25,653 bases of DNA from Faecalicoccus sp. (GTDB taxonomy: Bacteria > Bacillota_I > Bacilli_A > Erysipelotrichales > Erysipelotrichaceae): assembly GCA_017941505.1 (NCBI GenBank), contig JAGAWH010000082.1:1-25653 (forward strand), in the 5' to 3' direction. The notes below the pieces were generated by a model that was not told the DNA's origin, ran no database searches, and saw nothing but the letters and a program-made list of their open reading frames with translations. Positions 14,493-21,425 of the stretch are shown in pieces. Numbering within the stretch: position 1 is the stretch's first letter; every line of letters begins with the position of its first letter. Both the position numbers and the translations under genes were made by a program.

Positions 14493-16043
14493 ATGGGGGA
14501 TAAAGAATACAATCTCAAAGATTTTACGATCTATCTGAGAAAAAAATCTCAGTACTATAGATCTGGGGGATATAAAAACGCGAAATTATTAAGAAGGAGC
14601 ATACCGGATTATCTGGATCATATGTTCGCATTTATGATCGATATAAACTTATGTCTATTACCTGTTTATATTTGGATCGTTGAATTTTTATTGATACTTT
14701 GCGGTCTTCTGCCGCCGAATTTCTTTAACAGCTTATATTACATTATGTTTGCACTGCTGTTTGTGACAAGCGTTATCTTATTAGGATTAATTACAGCCAC
14801 AACAGGAGGGAAGTCGATCGGATATGCATTTATGGATCTAAGGTTTGTTCGCAGAAAGAATAAACGCGAAGCGAATGCCTTGATTCTGGCACTTCGTCAG
14901 GCTTTAAACATCGGTCTGCCGCTTATTTTGATTGGATATTTCTTTGAAATCATCGGCATCGTAATCTGGTGGCTGTTATGTTTATTGGTTGTGTTGGTAA
15001 TGCCAAATCAGCAGTCTATCTTTGATACCCTGCTAGGTATTGCGACAGTCCGTGATCCGGATGAAGATTTACCGATTCCGGGGAAGAAAACTGCTCCTAA
15101 GGGCAAGAAAGCTGCTCCGGCAAGAGAACAGCGGACAACCGAAGCCCGTCAGTTATCGATTACTCCGATTGATTTACATATTCGCTCCAGTTACAGTGAC
15201 GATGGTACCTACAGTGTAGAAGAAATCTTTAAGCAGGCCAGCCAGAGGGGTATGGAAGTTATTTCCATTACAGACCATAACTGCGCAAGAGGAAACGCCC
15301 CGGCTGTAAGATTTGCGGAAATGTATGGAATTCAATATATTCCGGGTGTTGAGATTGATTCTCAATATCAGGATATCCGTATCCGGGTATTAGGTTACTA
15401 TATCGACTGGAACAGTGAAATTTTCTATGATTTAGAAAAAGAATCTTTAACCAGAGAAAAAGAATTGTCTTTACAGAGAGTTGAGAAATTTGAAGAATAC
15501 TCCGGTTTGAAGATCGATGTAGAAGCAATTATGTCCAATTCCAGATTCCAGACGATTACCGATATGGATATTACGGAAATGGCATTCGATAATGAACAGG
15601 TTCGTAACTTACCGCTGATTAAGAAATACATCAATGCATCACGCAGTGAAAATGAGGCAAGAGAGCGATTCCGTTCTGAAACCTTTGATCAGGGTGGACC
15701 ATGTTATGTATATGCTGCATATCCTGATTTAACCCGTACGATCCAGGCAATTCATGATTCGGGTGGTATCGCGGTATTGTCCGGATGGCATCTTGATTTC
15801 ATCAGCGATGAGGTTATTGAAGAAATCGTTGCACTTGGCATTGATGGTATTGAATGTTTCGGACCGGATATGCATGATGAAACCATTGCGGCTTTATTAA
15901 AGATTGCCCAGAAGAATAACTTATTTATTTCCTGCGGTAGTGATTATCATGGAGATAGACATCCGGAACGTCAGCTTGGTGTAACAAGCTGTCCGGAAAA
16001 GGCGCTTCCATTGATTCGTATCCTTACTAAAGGCGCCCAATAA
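14493..16043 (+). CDS. RDD membrane domain fused to a PHP-type metallo-phosphoesterase domain
   Basis: The 516-residue protein joins two known domains in an unusual order. Residues about 34-188 are an RDD domain: R35, D39 and D42, then hydrophobic helices near 45-73, 81-103 and 134-170. A Lys/Ala/Pro linker (about 190-220) leads to a PHP domain (226-512). PHP motifs are DLHIR (His229, but Arg231 where a metal-binding His is usual), SDDG (Asp236), TDHN (261-263), PGVE (Glu287), VLSGWH (usual form AHP), and GSDYHG (Asp484, His486). PHP relatives hydrolyse phosphoesters, such as nucleoside bisphosphates or short RNA. Being membrane-tethered, it would act at the inner face. AAGGAAAGG lies 11 bases before the ATG. 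Domains are clear; substrate and activity are not. Confidence 0.85.
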   Translation: MGDKEYNLKDFTIYLRKKSQYYRSGGYKNAKLLRRSIPDYLDHMFAFMIDINLCLLPVYIWIVEFLLILCGLLPPNFFNSLYYIMFALLFVTSVILLGLITATTGGKSIGYAFMDLRFVRRKNKREANALILALRQALNIGLPLILIGYFFEIIGIVIWWLLCLLVVLVMPNQQSIFDTLLGIATVRDPDEDLPIPGKKTAPKGKKAAPAREQRTTEARQLSITPIDLHIRSSYSDDGTYSVEEIFKQASQRGMEVISITDHNCARGNAPAVRFAEMYGIQYIPGVEIDSQYQDIRIRVLGYYIDWNSEIFYDLEKESLTREKELSLQRVEKFEEYSGLKIDVEAIMSNSRFQTITDMDITEMAFDNEQVRNLPLIKKYINASRSENEARERFRSETFDQGGPCYVYAAYPDLTRTIQAIHDSGGIAVLSGWHLDFISDEVIEEIVALGIDGIECFGPDMHDETIAALLKIAQKNNLFISCGSDYHGDRHPERQLGVTSCPEKALPLIRILTKGAQ

Positions 16044-16052
16044 GGTTAATTG

Positions 16053-16081
16053 AGAGTTCAGTTTTGGCTGAACTCTTTTTA
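16053..16081 (+). terminator. Terminator of the RDD-PHP gene
   Basis: Perfect 9-bp stem AGAGTTCAG (16053-16061) and CTGAACTCT (16068-16076), loop of six, then a T run. Confidence 0.92.
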
Positions 16082-16093
16082 TCTGAAAAAAAC

Positions 16094-16123
16094 TTGCCGT
16101 TACTAAATAAATTATCGTATAAT
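16094..16123 (+). promoter_or_regulatory. Promoter of the metG T-box transcript
   Basis: TTGCCG (16094-16099), 18-base spacer, TATAAT (16118-16123). The predicted start near 16130 is right at the beginning of the T-box leader. Confidence 0.8.
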
Positions 16124-16129
16124 ACAATC

Positions 16130-16350
16130 GCTATACGGCAAAGAACAGTAGAGTACTATTTGGGAAAATACACAGAGAGCGGATGCCGGTGAAATTCCGT
16201 TATTGGAACAATAGGAAGATGGACTGGGAGCCTTTTCTTTCGAACAGCGGGTAGGAAGAAACGTAATTCGGCGTTAACGAAATTGAGGTGCATTTTATGC
16301 ATGAACTAAGGTGGTACCACGAAGCTTTCGTCCTTGGATGAAAGCTTTTT
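16130..16350 (+). ncRNA. T-box leader, methionine-specific
   Basis: The T-box sequence AAGGTGGTACCACG (16308-16321) is unmistakable. It is followed by a terminator stem, AGCTTTCGTC (16323-16332) with GATGAAAGCT (16337-16346), one G-U pair, then a T run. Upstream, CTATT (16156-16160) pairs with AATAG (16210-16214) and CAGT (16146-16149) with ACTG (16223-16226). These enclose an internal loop whose 3' side carries ATG (16219-16221) followed by a purine: the specifier codon for Met. The AGAGAG and CCGGTGAAA segments near 16174-16194 fit the distal end of stem I. Uncharged tRNA-Met should favour antitermination and raise metG expression. This fills the 326-base gene-free gap. Confidence 0.93.
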
Positions 16351-16369
16351 ATATTAGGGAGGGATAATT

Positions 16370-18304
16370 ATGAACAAAGGACCTTATTATTTAACTACCG
16401 CAATTGCTTATACCTCAGGAAGACCTCATATCGGAAATACGTATGAGATTATTTTAAGTGATGCGATTGCCCGTTACAAACGAGCACAGGGATATGATGT
16501 TTATTTCCAGACCGGAACCGATGAACATGGTCAGAAAATTGAAGAGAAGGCTAAGACAGAAGGCATTACTCCAAAAGAGTTTGTTGACCGGGTTGCCGGT
16601 ATGATTCAGAAAAACTGGGACTTGATGAATGTAAGCTATGATAACTTCATTCGTACTACACAGCCTTATCATGAAAGACAGATTCAGAAGATTTTTAAAC
16701 GCTTATATGATCAGGGAGATATTTATAAATCTACTTACGAAGGTTTGTATTGCACTCCGTGTGAATCCTTCTGGACAGAATCACAGTTAGTTGATGGCTG
16801 CTGCCCGGACTGCGGAAGACCGGTGCAGAAGGCAAGTGAAGAAGCTTATTTCTTAAAGCTTAGCAAATATGCAGACCGCTTAGTAGAATACTATGATACG
16901 CATCCGGATTTTATTCAGCCTGCATCCCGTAAAAACGAAATGATCAACAACTTCATTAAGCCGGGTCTTCAGGATTTATGTGTATCCCGTACCAGCTTTA
17001 CATGGGGTATTCCTGTTGATTTTGATCCAAACCATGTCGTATATGTATGGATCGATGCCTTAAGTAACTATATCACCGGTATCGGATATGATTGCGATGG
17101 CAACCACGATGAGAAATATAAGAAATATTGGCCGGCTGATGTTCATATTATCGGTAAAGATATCGTTCGTTTCCATACGATTTACTGGCCGATTATGTTG
17201 ATGGCATTAAATGAACCGCTGCCAAAGAAAGTCTTCGGTCATCCTTGGCTGTTGATTGGTGATGGTAAGATGAGTAAATCCAAAGGCAATGTGATTTATG
17301 CGGAAGACTTAGTAAAATACTTCGGTGTAGATGCCGTGCGTTATTTCTGCCTGCATGAAATGCCGTTTGCCCAGGACGGTACGATTACCTGGGATCTTAT
17401 GATTGAAAGAACGAACTCAGATCTTGCGAACGTTTTAGGAAACCTTGTGAATCGTACAATCTCTATGAGCAATAAATACTTCAAGGGTGAAGTCTCCAAT
17501 CCAAAGGTTTCTGAGCCTGTTGATGAAGAATTGATTTCTTTAGCACTGGATACACCGAAGCGTGTGGAAAAGCTGATGGATGAACTCCATGTAGGGGATG
17601 CCTTAGATGAAATCTTCGTATTATTAAAACGATGCAACAAATATATCGATGAGACCACTCCTTGGGTTCTTGCCAAAGATGAAGCGAAAAAAGACCGTCT
17701 GGCAACAGTGCTTTACAACTTGTTAGAAAGCATCCGCTTTGCGGCTGTATTGTTACAGTCATTTATGCCTGAAACGGCTGAAAAGATCCTTGTTTCCATC
17801 GGTACTGAACAAAAGAGCTTAGAGTCTTTGGAAACTTTCGGTAATTTGGATTCTACAAAGGTTGTAAAAAAACCGGAAATCTTATTTGCCCGCATTGATG
17901 AAAAAGAAATGTTAGAAAGAATTGAGTCCGATTTAAACAAACCAAAAGAAGAACCGAAGCCGGTTGAAGAAGAAAAGCTTCCTGAAATTACTATCGATGA
18001 TTTTGCGAAATTAGATTTAAGAATCGGCACTGTTATCGATTGTAAGCCGCATCCTAAGGCAGACCGTCTGTTAGTTGAACAGATTGATTTAGGTAACGAA
18101 GTCCGCCAGGTTGTCAGCGGTATCGCTAAATCCTATAAGCCGGAAGAGATGATCGGACAGCAGGTTGTCCTGGTTGCCAACCTCAAGCCGGTAAAACTTC
18201 GCGGTGTGGAATCGCAGGGCATGATCCTGTGTGCTACGGATGATGATAAGCTGCGTTTGATCACGGTTGATTCAGCTGCCAAAAACGGATCTAAAGTATC
18301 ATAA
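16370..18304 (+). CDS. metG: Methionyl-tRNA synthetase with C-terminal tRNA-binding domain
   Basis: A 644-residue class I synthetase that charges tRNA-Met for initiation and elongation. The nucleotide motif is HIGN (residues 20-23, for HIGH) and the second signature is KMSKS (300-304). A knuckle carries C128, C131, C145 and C148, which could hold zinc. The anticodon-binding helical region lies at about 390-520. After a Pro/Glu/Lys linker, residues about 537-644 form a Trbp111-like OB-fold domain (FAKLDLRIGTVIDCKPHPKA) that dimerises and aids tRNA binding. GGGAGGG precedes the ATG. Regulated by the T-box upstream. The stop overlaps the ATG of the next small gene. Confidence 0.97.
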   Translation: MNKGPYYLTTAIAYTSGRPHIGNTYEIILSDAIARYKRAQGYDVYFQTGTDEHGQKIEEKAKTEGITPKEFVDRVAGMIQKNWDLMNVSYDNFIRTTQPYHERQIQKIFKRLYDQGDIYKSTYEGLYCTPCESFWTESQLVDGCCPDCGRPVQKASEEAYFLKLSKYADRLVEYYDTHPDFIQPASRKNEMINNFIKPGLQDLCVSRTSFTWGIPVDFDPNHVVYVWIDALSNYITGIGYDCDGNHDEKYKKYWPADVHIIGKDIVRFHTIYWPIMLMALNEPLPKKVFGHPWLLIGDGKMSKSKGNVIYAEDLVKYFGVDAVRYFCLHEMPFAQDGTITWDLMIERTNSDLANVLGNLVNRTISMSNKYFKGEVSNPKVSEPVDEELISLALDTPKRVEKLMDELHVGDALDEIFVLLKRCNKYIDETTPWVLAKDEAKKDRLATVLYNLLESIRFAAVLLQSFMPETAEKILVSIGTEQKSLESLETFGNLDSTKVVKKPEILFARIDEKEMLERIESDLNKPKEEPKPVEEEKLPEITIDDFAKLDLRIGTVIDCKPHPKADRLLVEQIDLGNEVRQVVSGIAKSYKPEEMIGQQVVLVANLKPVKLRGVESQGMILCATDDDKLRLITVDSAAKNGSKVS

Positions 18305-18483
18305 TGAGTGATGAACAGAGAGTATTGTTCAAGCAGCTGCAGTTAGCCGGGCTTGGCGTTGTATTGATTCTGTTTGGATTTTTTGCACACCAGGAAAATA
18401 TATCCTATATCGGAATCGGTGTGGCGATATTCGGCGTGATACGCTATTTTATCATTAAAAAATTACTGGATAAGGCAGAGTAA
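18304..18483 (+). CDS. Small two-helix membrane protein, function unknown
   Basis: A 59-residue protein whose ATG overlaps the metG stop (TAATG), a typical coupling arrangement. It begins MSDEQRVLFKQLQ, then has two hydrophobic helices (about residues 14-28 and 34-51) joined by a short polar turn (AHQENIS), and ends in a lysine-rich tail (IIKKLLDKAE). The stop codon sits in the loop of a good terminator. Overlap, complete frame and terminator placement argue that it is real despite its length. I do not recognise the family. It shares the metG message and so would also be under T-box control. Confidence 0.7.
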   Translation: MSDEQRVLFKQLQLAGLGVVLILFGFFAHQENISYIGIGVAIFGVIRYFIIKKLLDKAE

Positions 18484-18494
18484 TCTGCCTTTTT
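18472..18494 (+). terminator. Terminator of the metG operon
   Basis: Perfect 8-bp stem AAGGCAGA (18472-18479) and TCTGCCTT (18484-18491), loop GTAA holding the stop codon, then a T run. Confidence 0.92.
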
Positions 18495-18515
18495 ATTATT
18501 GGCAGGGGATATTGC

Positions 18516-18544
18516 TTGATTTATCTATTTAATCATGTTTAAAT
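18516..18544 (+). promoter_or_regulatory. Promoter of the metK transcript
   Basis: TTGATT (18516-18521), 17-base spacer, TTAAAT (18539-18544) with a TG extension. The predicted start near 18551 is at the 5' edge of the riboswitch aptamer, which supports the call. Confidence 0.55.
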
Positions 18545-18551
18545 ATGGATG

Positions 18552-18683
18552 CATTATCAAGAGATGGGCTAGAGAGTCAGCTCTATGAACCCACACCAAC
18601 CTGTTTTATACAAGGTGGTCCAGCTGGCAGCGATAAGAAGTATAGAGATTTTCGAGGGTACTTCTTATTGGAAGTATTTTTTT
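18552..18683 (+). ncRNA. SAM riboswitch (SAM-I clan) with terminator switch, controlling metK
   Basis: The aptamer begins TTATCAAGAG and ends GCGATAAG, with P1 formed by 18554-18558 and 18632-18636. P2 pairs 18565-18568 with 18590-18593 and 18570-18574 with 18581-18585, flanking a kink-turn-like ATGA. P3 lies around 18599-18616. The P2 loop GTCAG (18576-18580) can pair with CTGGC (18624-18628) as the expected pseudoknot. Downstream, TAAGAAGTA (18634-18642) pairs perfectly with TACTTCTTA (18659-18667) as an antiterminator that takes the P1 3' strand. The alternative is TACTTC/GAAGTA (18659-18664, 18671-18676) plus seven T as terminator. SAM binding would hold P1 and so turn metK off. No P4 hairpin is apparent. 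Confidence 0.85.
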
Positions 18684-18697
18684 ATAGGAGGAAAAGG

Positions 18698-19789
18698 ATG
18701 AAGAACTACGTATTTACCAGTGAAAGTGTTACTGAAGGACATCCGGATAAGATTTGCGACCAGGTTGCAGATGCGATCTTAGACAAGGCATTGGAGCAGG
18801 ATCCATATTCCAATATGGCTGTAGAATGTACGATTAAGGATGATTTTGTATTGATTTACGGGGAAGCTAACACCAAGGCAAAAATAGATTATGCCCAGGT
18901 AGCTTTAGATGAAATTAAGCGTATCGGTTATCCGGAAGAATACCATGTGACAGTTGTAGTCAACCAGCAGTCTCCGGAAATCCATAATGCGGTCAACAAG
19001 GATGAGATTGCAGCCGGTGACCAGGGTATCATGTTTGGTTATGCCTGTGATGAAAACGATGAATTAATGCCGCTTCCGATTTATTATGCGCATAAGCTGG
19101 CTCGTCAGCTGCATAAAGTATTCCGTTCCAATCCAAGATTAAAACCGGATGGAAAAACGCAGGTTTCCATCGAATATGAAAATGATGAAATCAAGCGTAT
19201 TGATACGGTTGTCGTATCGACTTCCCATACTGAAGATATTACGCAGGATGAAATCAAGAAATTGGTTATGGAAGAAGTTATTAAGCCAAGTCTTGATGAA
19301 AAGTATTTGGATGAGAATACTAAGTATTACATCAATCCGAGCGGAAGCTTTGTGTTAGCCGGCTCTTTTGGAGATTCCGGAACAACAGGCCGTAAAATTG
19401 TTTGTGATACTTACGGCGGACGCGGAAGAATCGGCGGAGGATGCTTCTCATCGAAAGATCCGACAAAAGTGGATCGAAGCGCTGCTTACTATTGCCGTTA
19501 TGTTGCCAAAAATATCGTTGCCAATAAGTTAGCCCGCAGAGCAGAAGTTCAGGTATCTTACGCGATTGGTATGAAAGAACCGATTTCCTTATGCGTGGAT
19601 ACTTTCGGAACCGGTGTATTTGATGATGAGGTTATCTTAGATATCGTCAAGAAAAACTTTAACTTTGAAGTTGAAAACATTATTGATGAGCTGGATCTTA
19701 GAAAACCGATCTATCACAAAACCAGCTGTTACGGACATTTCGGAGATCCGCAGTTCACCTGGGAAAAAATTAAGAAACTGGAATACTAG
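18698..19789 (+). CDS. metK: S-adenosylmethionine synthetase
   Basis: A 363-residue enzyme making SAM from methionine and ATP. Motifs are TEGHPDK (residues 12-18), AAGDQGIMFGYA, the GDSGTTGRK loop and GGGCFSSKDPTKVDRSA (usual form GGGAFSGKDPTKVDRSA). It is about 20-40 residues shorter than typical MetK, with a compact C-terminus ending soon after WEKIKK, and the NPTGRFVIGGP segment reads NPSGSFVLAGS. It therefore belongs to a divergent branch, but the catalytic residues are kept. The start at 18698 follows AGGAGG (18686-18691); the frame is open back to 18545, but that is riboswitch. Product feedback by SAM is expected through the leader. Confidence 0.95.
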   Translation: MKNYVFTSESVTEGHPDKICDQVADAILDKALEQDPYSNMAVECTIKDDFVLIYGEANTKAKIDYAQVALDEIKRIGYPEEYHVTVVVNQQSPEIHNAVNKDEIAAGDQGIMFGYACDENDELMPLPIYYAHKLARQLHKVFRSNPRLKPDGKTQVSIEYENDEIKRIDTVVVSTSHTEDITQDEIKKLVMEEVIKPSLDEKYLDENTKYYINPSGSFVLAGSFGDSGTTGRKIVCDTYGGRGRIGGGCFSSKDPTKVDRSAAYYCRYVAKNIVANKLARRAEVQVSYAIGMKEPISLCVDTFGTGVFDDEVILDIVKKNFNFEVENIIDELDLRKPIYHKTSCYGHFGDPQFTWEKIKKLEY

Positions 19790-19812
19790 GCAGAAGTTAA
19801 TTCTGCCTTTTT
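19788..19812 (+). terminator. Terminator of metK
   Basis: Perfect stem AGGCAGAA (19788-19795) and TTCTGCCT (19801-19808), loop of five, then a T run. The stem starts inside the stop codon. Confidence 0.9.
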
Positions 19813-19819
19813 AAATGAA

Positions 19820-19849
19820 AAGACAAAGGATTTTGGAGTCCTTTGTCTT
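19820..19849 (-). terminator. Terminator of the lipoprotein gene
   Basis: Perfect 11-bp inverted repeat AAGACAAAGGA (19820-19830) and TCCTTTGTCTT (19839-19849). Read on the minus strand it follows the lipoprotein stop codon and is followed by a T-rich stretch; it may also back up metK termination from the other side. Confidence 0.75.
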
Positions 19850-20558
19850 ATTCTTTGATATAGCTGTCTAAATCGTCCGGGAAATCAATATGATCCAGGG
19901 AATTGAGCTGTTCAACATTGAATTTAACGGTTAGATCAATATCGGCTTTTTGTTCATTGATATTCTGTTCACCTACTACGTGAAGACTGACAGAATTTAA
20001 CAGCTCGTTATCAATATCTGCTGTAACCTGTGCTTTTGATGCATTAAATGTACCGTAGGCATCAATTAATGTAGTAAGCCTTCTGGCATCGATATCATAG
20101 GTATATGTATTACCGTTTTTTGATGAAGATTTAAAGAAGGAATTTAATTCATCATCATTAAAGCTTAAAAATGGATTATATACCGCAATCTTTTTATTTC
20201 TTTCCAATCCGATATTTTCAACAACGCTCTGTGTTTTTGTACCCGAGGAATTTAAATATGTTTTCCCATCTTTGATGTAGAAGTCCAGGAAGTCTTTTTG
20301 AACATTTCCGCCTGCTTCCAGATCCATTACTGCAGCAATTTGAATATCGCCGACCTGAATGAATTGAATGTCAAAAGATATCGTGTATGGAGAATCACCC
20401 TTCATGTCCACCTTTCCGTTGATATGCCCTGAATCAGCTTTTAACGTATTATCCAGTGCATCGAAAAACAGAATAACATCATCTTTGTTCTTAGAGGAAC
20501 ATGCCGTGAGTGAAAATATCATCGATAACATAATAAAGAAAGTAAATATTTTTTTCAT
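19848..20558 (-). CDS. Predicted lipoprotein, function unknown
   Basis: A 236-residue precursor. Residues 1-19 form a lipoprotein signal peptide (MKK, hydrophobic core) ending in the lipobox LTAC with Cys20, so the mature protein should be lipid-anchored on the outer face of the membrane. The rest is hydrophilic, with alternating beta strands (such as GHINGKVDMKG and YTISFDIQFIQVGD), recalling the half-barrel lipoproteins that bind hydrophobic ligands; that is only a resemblance. Start 20558 is chosen for the signal peptide and AAGGAG upstream; an in-frame start at 20639 would add 27 residues before the signal sequence. Divergent from the DUF3783 gene. Confidence 0.8.
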   Translation of the reverse strand: MKKIFTFFIMLSMIFSLTACSSKNKDDVILFFDALDNTLKADSGHINGKVDMKGDSPYTISFDIQFIQVGDIQIAAVMDLEAGGNVQKDFLDFYIKDGKTYLNSSGTKTQSVVENIGLERNKKIAVYNPFLSFNDDELNSFFKSSSKNGNTYTYDIDARRLTTLIDAYGTFNASKAQVTADIDNELLNSVSLHVVGEQNINEQKADIDLTVKFNVEQLNSLDHIDFPDDLDSYIKE

Positions 20559-20582
20559 TGATTGACCATCTCCTTGAAAGAA

Positions 20583-20611
20583 TTGCCCGTTATCGCATTT
20601 CTTGGTATAAA
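20583..20611 (+). promoter_or_regulatory. Promoter of the DUF3783 gene
   Basis: TTGCCC (20583-20588), 17-base spacer, TATAAA (20606-20611), with the AAGGAGAGAG site and ATG 30-45 bases further on. Confidence 0.65.
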
Positions 20612-20639
20612 TATTATATATATTCGGTTGGGATGTCAA
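20611..20639 (-). promoter_or_regulatory. Promoter of the lipoprotein gene
   Basis: On the minus strand a perfect TTGACA (20639-20634) is followed by TATAAT after 15 bases or TAATAT after 17 bases. It overlaps the divergent promoter, so the two may influence each other. Confidence 0.65.
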
Positions 20640-20654
20640 AAAGGAGAGAGTGAA

Positions 20655-21152
20655 ATGTTGATAATTTATGCGGGAAATGATATTGATAAGGGAAATCTGG
20701 AAGCTTTACTGGATGAACATGGGTATCCGTTCAAATTTATCGGAGATGAATGTCTGGATACAGAGATTCAAGATGTATTAACAGTAGAAAAGACATTTAT
20801 TCCCGCAAAGAACAATACACTTATTCTGATTGACGGAATGGATCGGGAAGAGATTAAAGAATTCAATCGAATATTATCAGCAAATGGATTTGATATTCCC
20901 CGCAAGGCTGTGATCACTCCATCCAATTCATTGTGGCCTTTAGGAAAGCTGATTGATGAGATTGATGAAGAATATGCTTATTTTAGGGCAAGGGAAGAGC
21001 TTTATACATTGTTGACCAATCCTGATAAAAAAAGACTGGCAGAAGATCCGCAGTATTTAAAGATGATGTCTAATGCCTACGCTTTACTGGAAGATGAAAA
21101 TGCGGATACGGAATTAATTTGTGCAGCAATTCAAATCATTAAGAGAAGTTGA
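20655..21152 (+). CDS. DUF3783 domain-containing protein
   Basis: A 165-residue soluble protein. The first half is a compact alpha/beta domain (MLIIYAGNDIDKGNLEALLD, then strands ending in LILIDGM, and PRKAVITPSN near 90-99) that fits the DUF3783 family of Firmicutes; the function is unknown to me. The second half is helical and acidic (EEYAYFRAREELYTLL). The start at 20655 follows AAGGAGAGAG; the frame is open to 20562, but that region holds the divergent promoters. It is a single-gene unit, followed by the tRNA-Glu promoter without a clear terminator. Confidence 0.75.
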   Translation: MLIIYAGNDIDKGNLEALLDEHGYPFKFIGDECLDTEIQDVLTVEKTFIPAKNNTLILIDGMDREEIKEFNRILSANGFDIPRKAVITPSNSLWPLGKLIDEIDEEYAYFRAREELYTLLTNPDKKRLAEDPQYLKMMSNAYALLEDENADTELICAAIQIIKRS

Positions 21153-21171
21153 TAAAAAACTAAAAAAAGAC

Positions 21172-21200
21172 TTGCGCATGGTTTAACGACGTGCTAATAT
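21172..21200 (+). promoter_or_regulatory. Promoter of tRNA-Glu
   Basis: TTGCGC (21172-21177), 17-base spacer, TAATAT (21195-21200) with TGC extension, 29 bases before the mature tRNA. Confidence 0.75.
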
Positions 21201-21229
21201 ATAAAAGCCTTGCTGAGCAGGTCAATAAT

Positions 21230-21305
21230 GGCGCGTTGGAGAAACGGTTAACTCACATGCCTTTCACGCATGCACTCACGGGTTCGAATCCCGTACGCGT
21301 CACCA
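21230..21305 (+). tRNA. tRNA-Glu (anticodon TTC)
   Basis: A 76-nt cloverleaf. The acceptor GGCGCGT (21230-21236) pairs with ACGCGTC (21295-21301) with one G-U. The D arm is GAG/CTC, the anticodon stem CATGC/GCATG encloses CTTTCAC with anticodon TTC, and the T arm ACGGG/CCCGT has the loop TTCGAAT. CCA is encoded at 21303-21305. The sequence is close to the B. subtilis tRNA-Glu. Confidence 0.97.
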
Positions 21306-21314
21306 CTTAACTAC

Positions 21315-21339
21315 AAAAGCCGATTATTCGGCTTTTTTT
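21315..21339 (+). terminator. Terminator of tRNA-Glu
   Basis: Perfect 9-bp stem AAAAGCCGA (21315-21323) and TCGGCTTTT (21328-21336), loop TTAT, then T. Confidence 0.92.
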
Positions 21340-21375
21340 ATCGTCATTTCATTTTTATTTTTTCTCTTTCAATTG

Positions 21376-21390
21376 TATAATTTATATAAT
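21376..21390 (+). promoter_or_regulatory. Promoter of the metallophosphoesterase gene
   Basis: Two TATAAT hexamers, at 21376-21381 and 21385-21390, stand upstream of the gene; neither has a good -35. Which one is used cannot be told. Confidence 0.45.
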
Positions 21391-21425
21391 TCACAAACAT
21401 TAAATATTGATAGAGAGGAAATCGA

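Noticed and set aside
18545..18697. N-terminal extension of metK
   Set aside because: The bases form the SAM aptamer and its terminator switch; AGGAGG stands directly before the ATG at 18698.
21230..21305. tRNA-Glu as an attachment site for an integrated element
   Set aside because: No integrase, no direct repeat of the tRNA end and only ordinary housekeeping genes on both sides.
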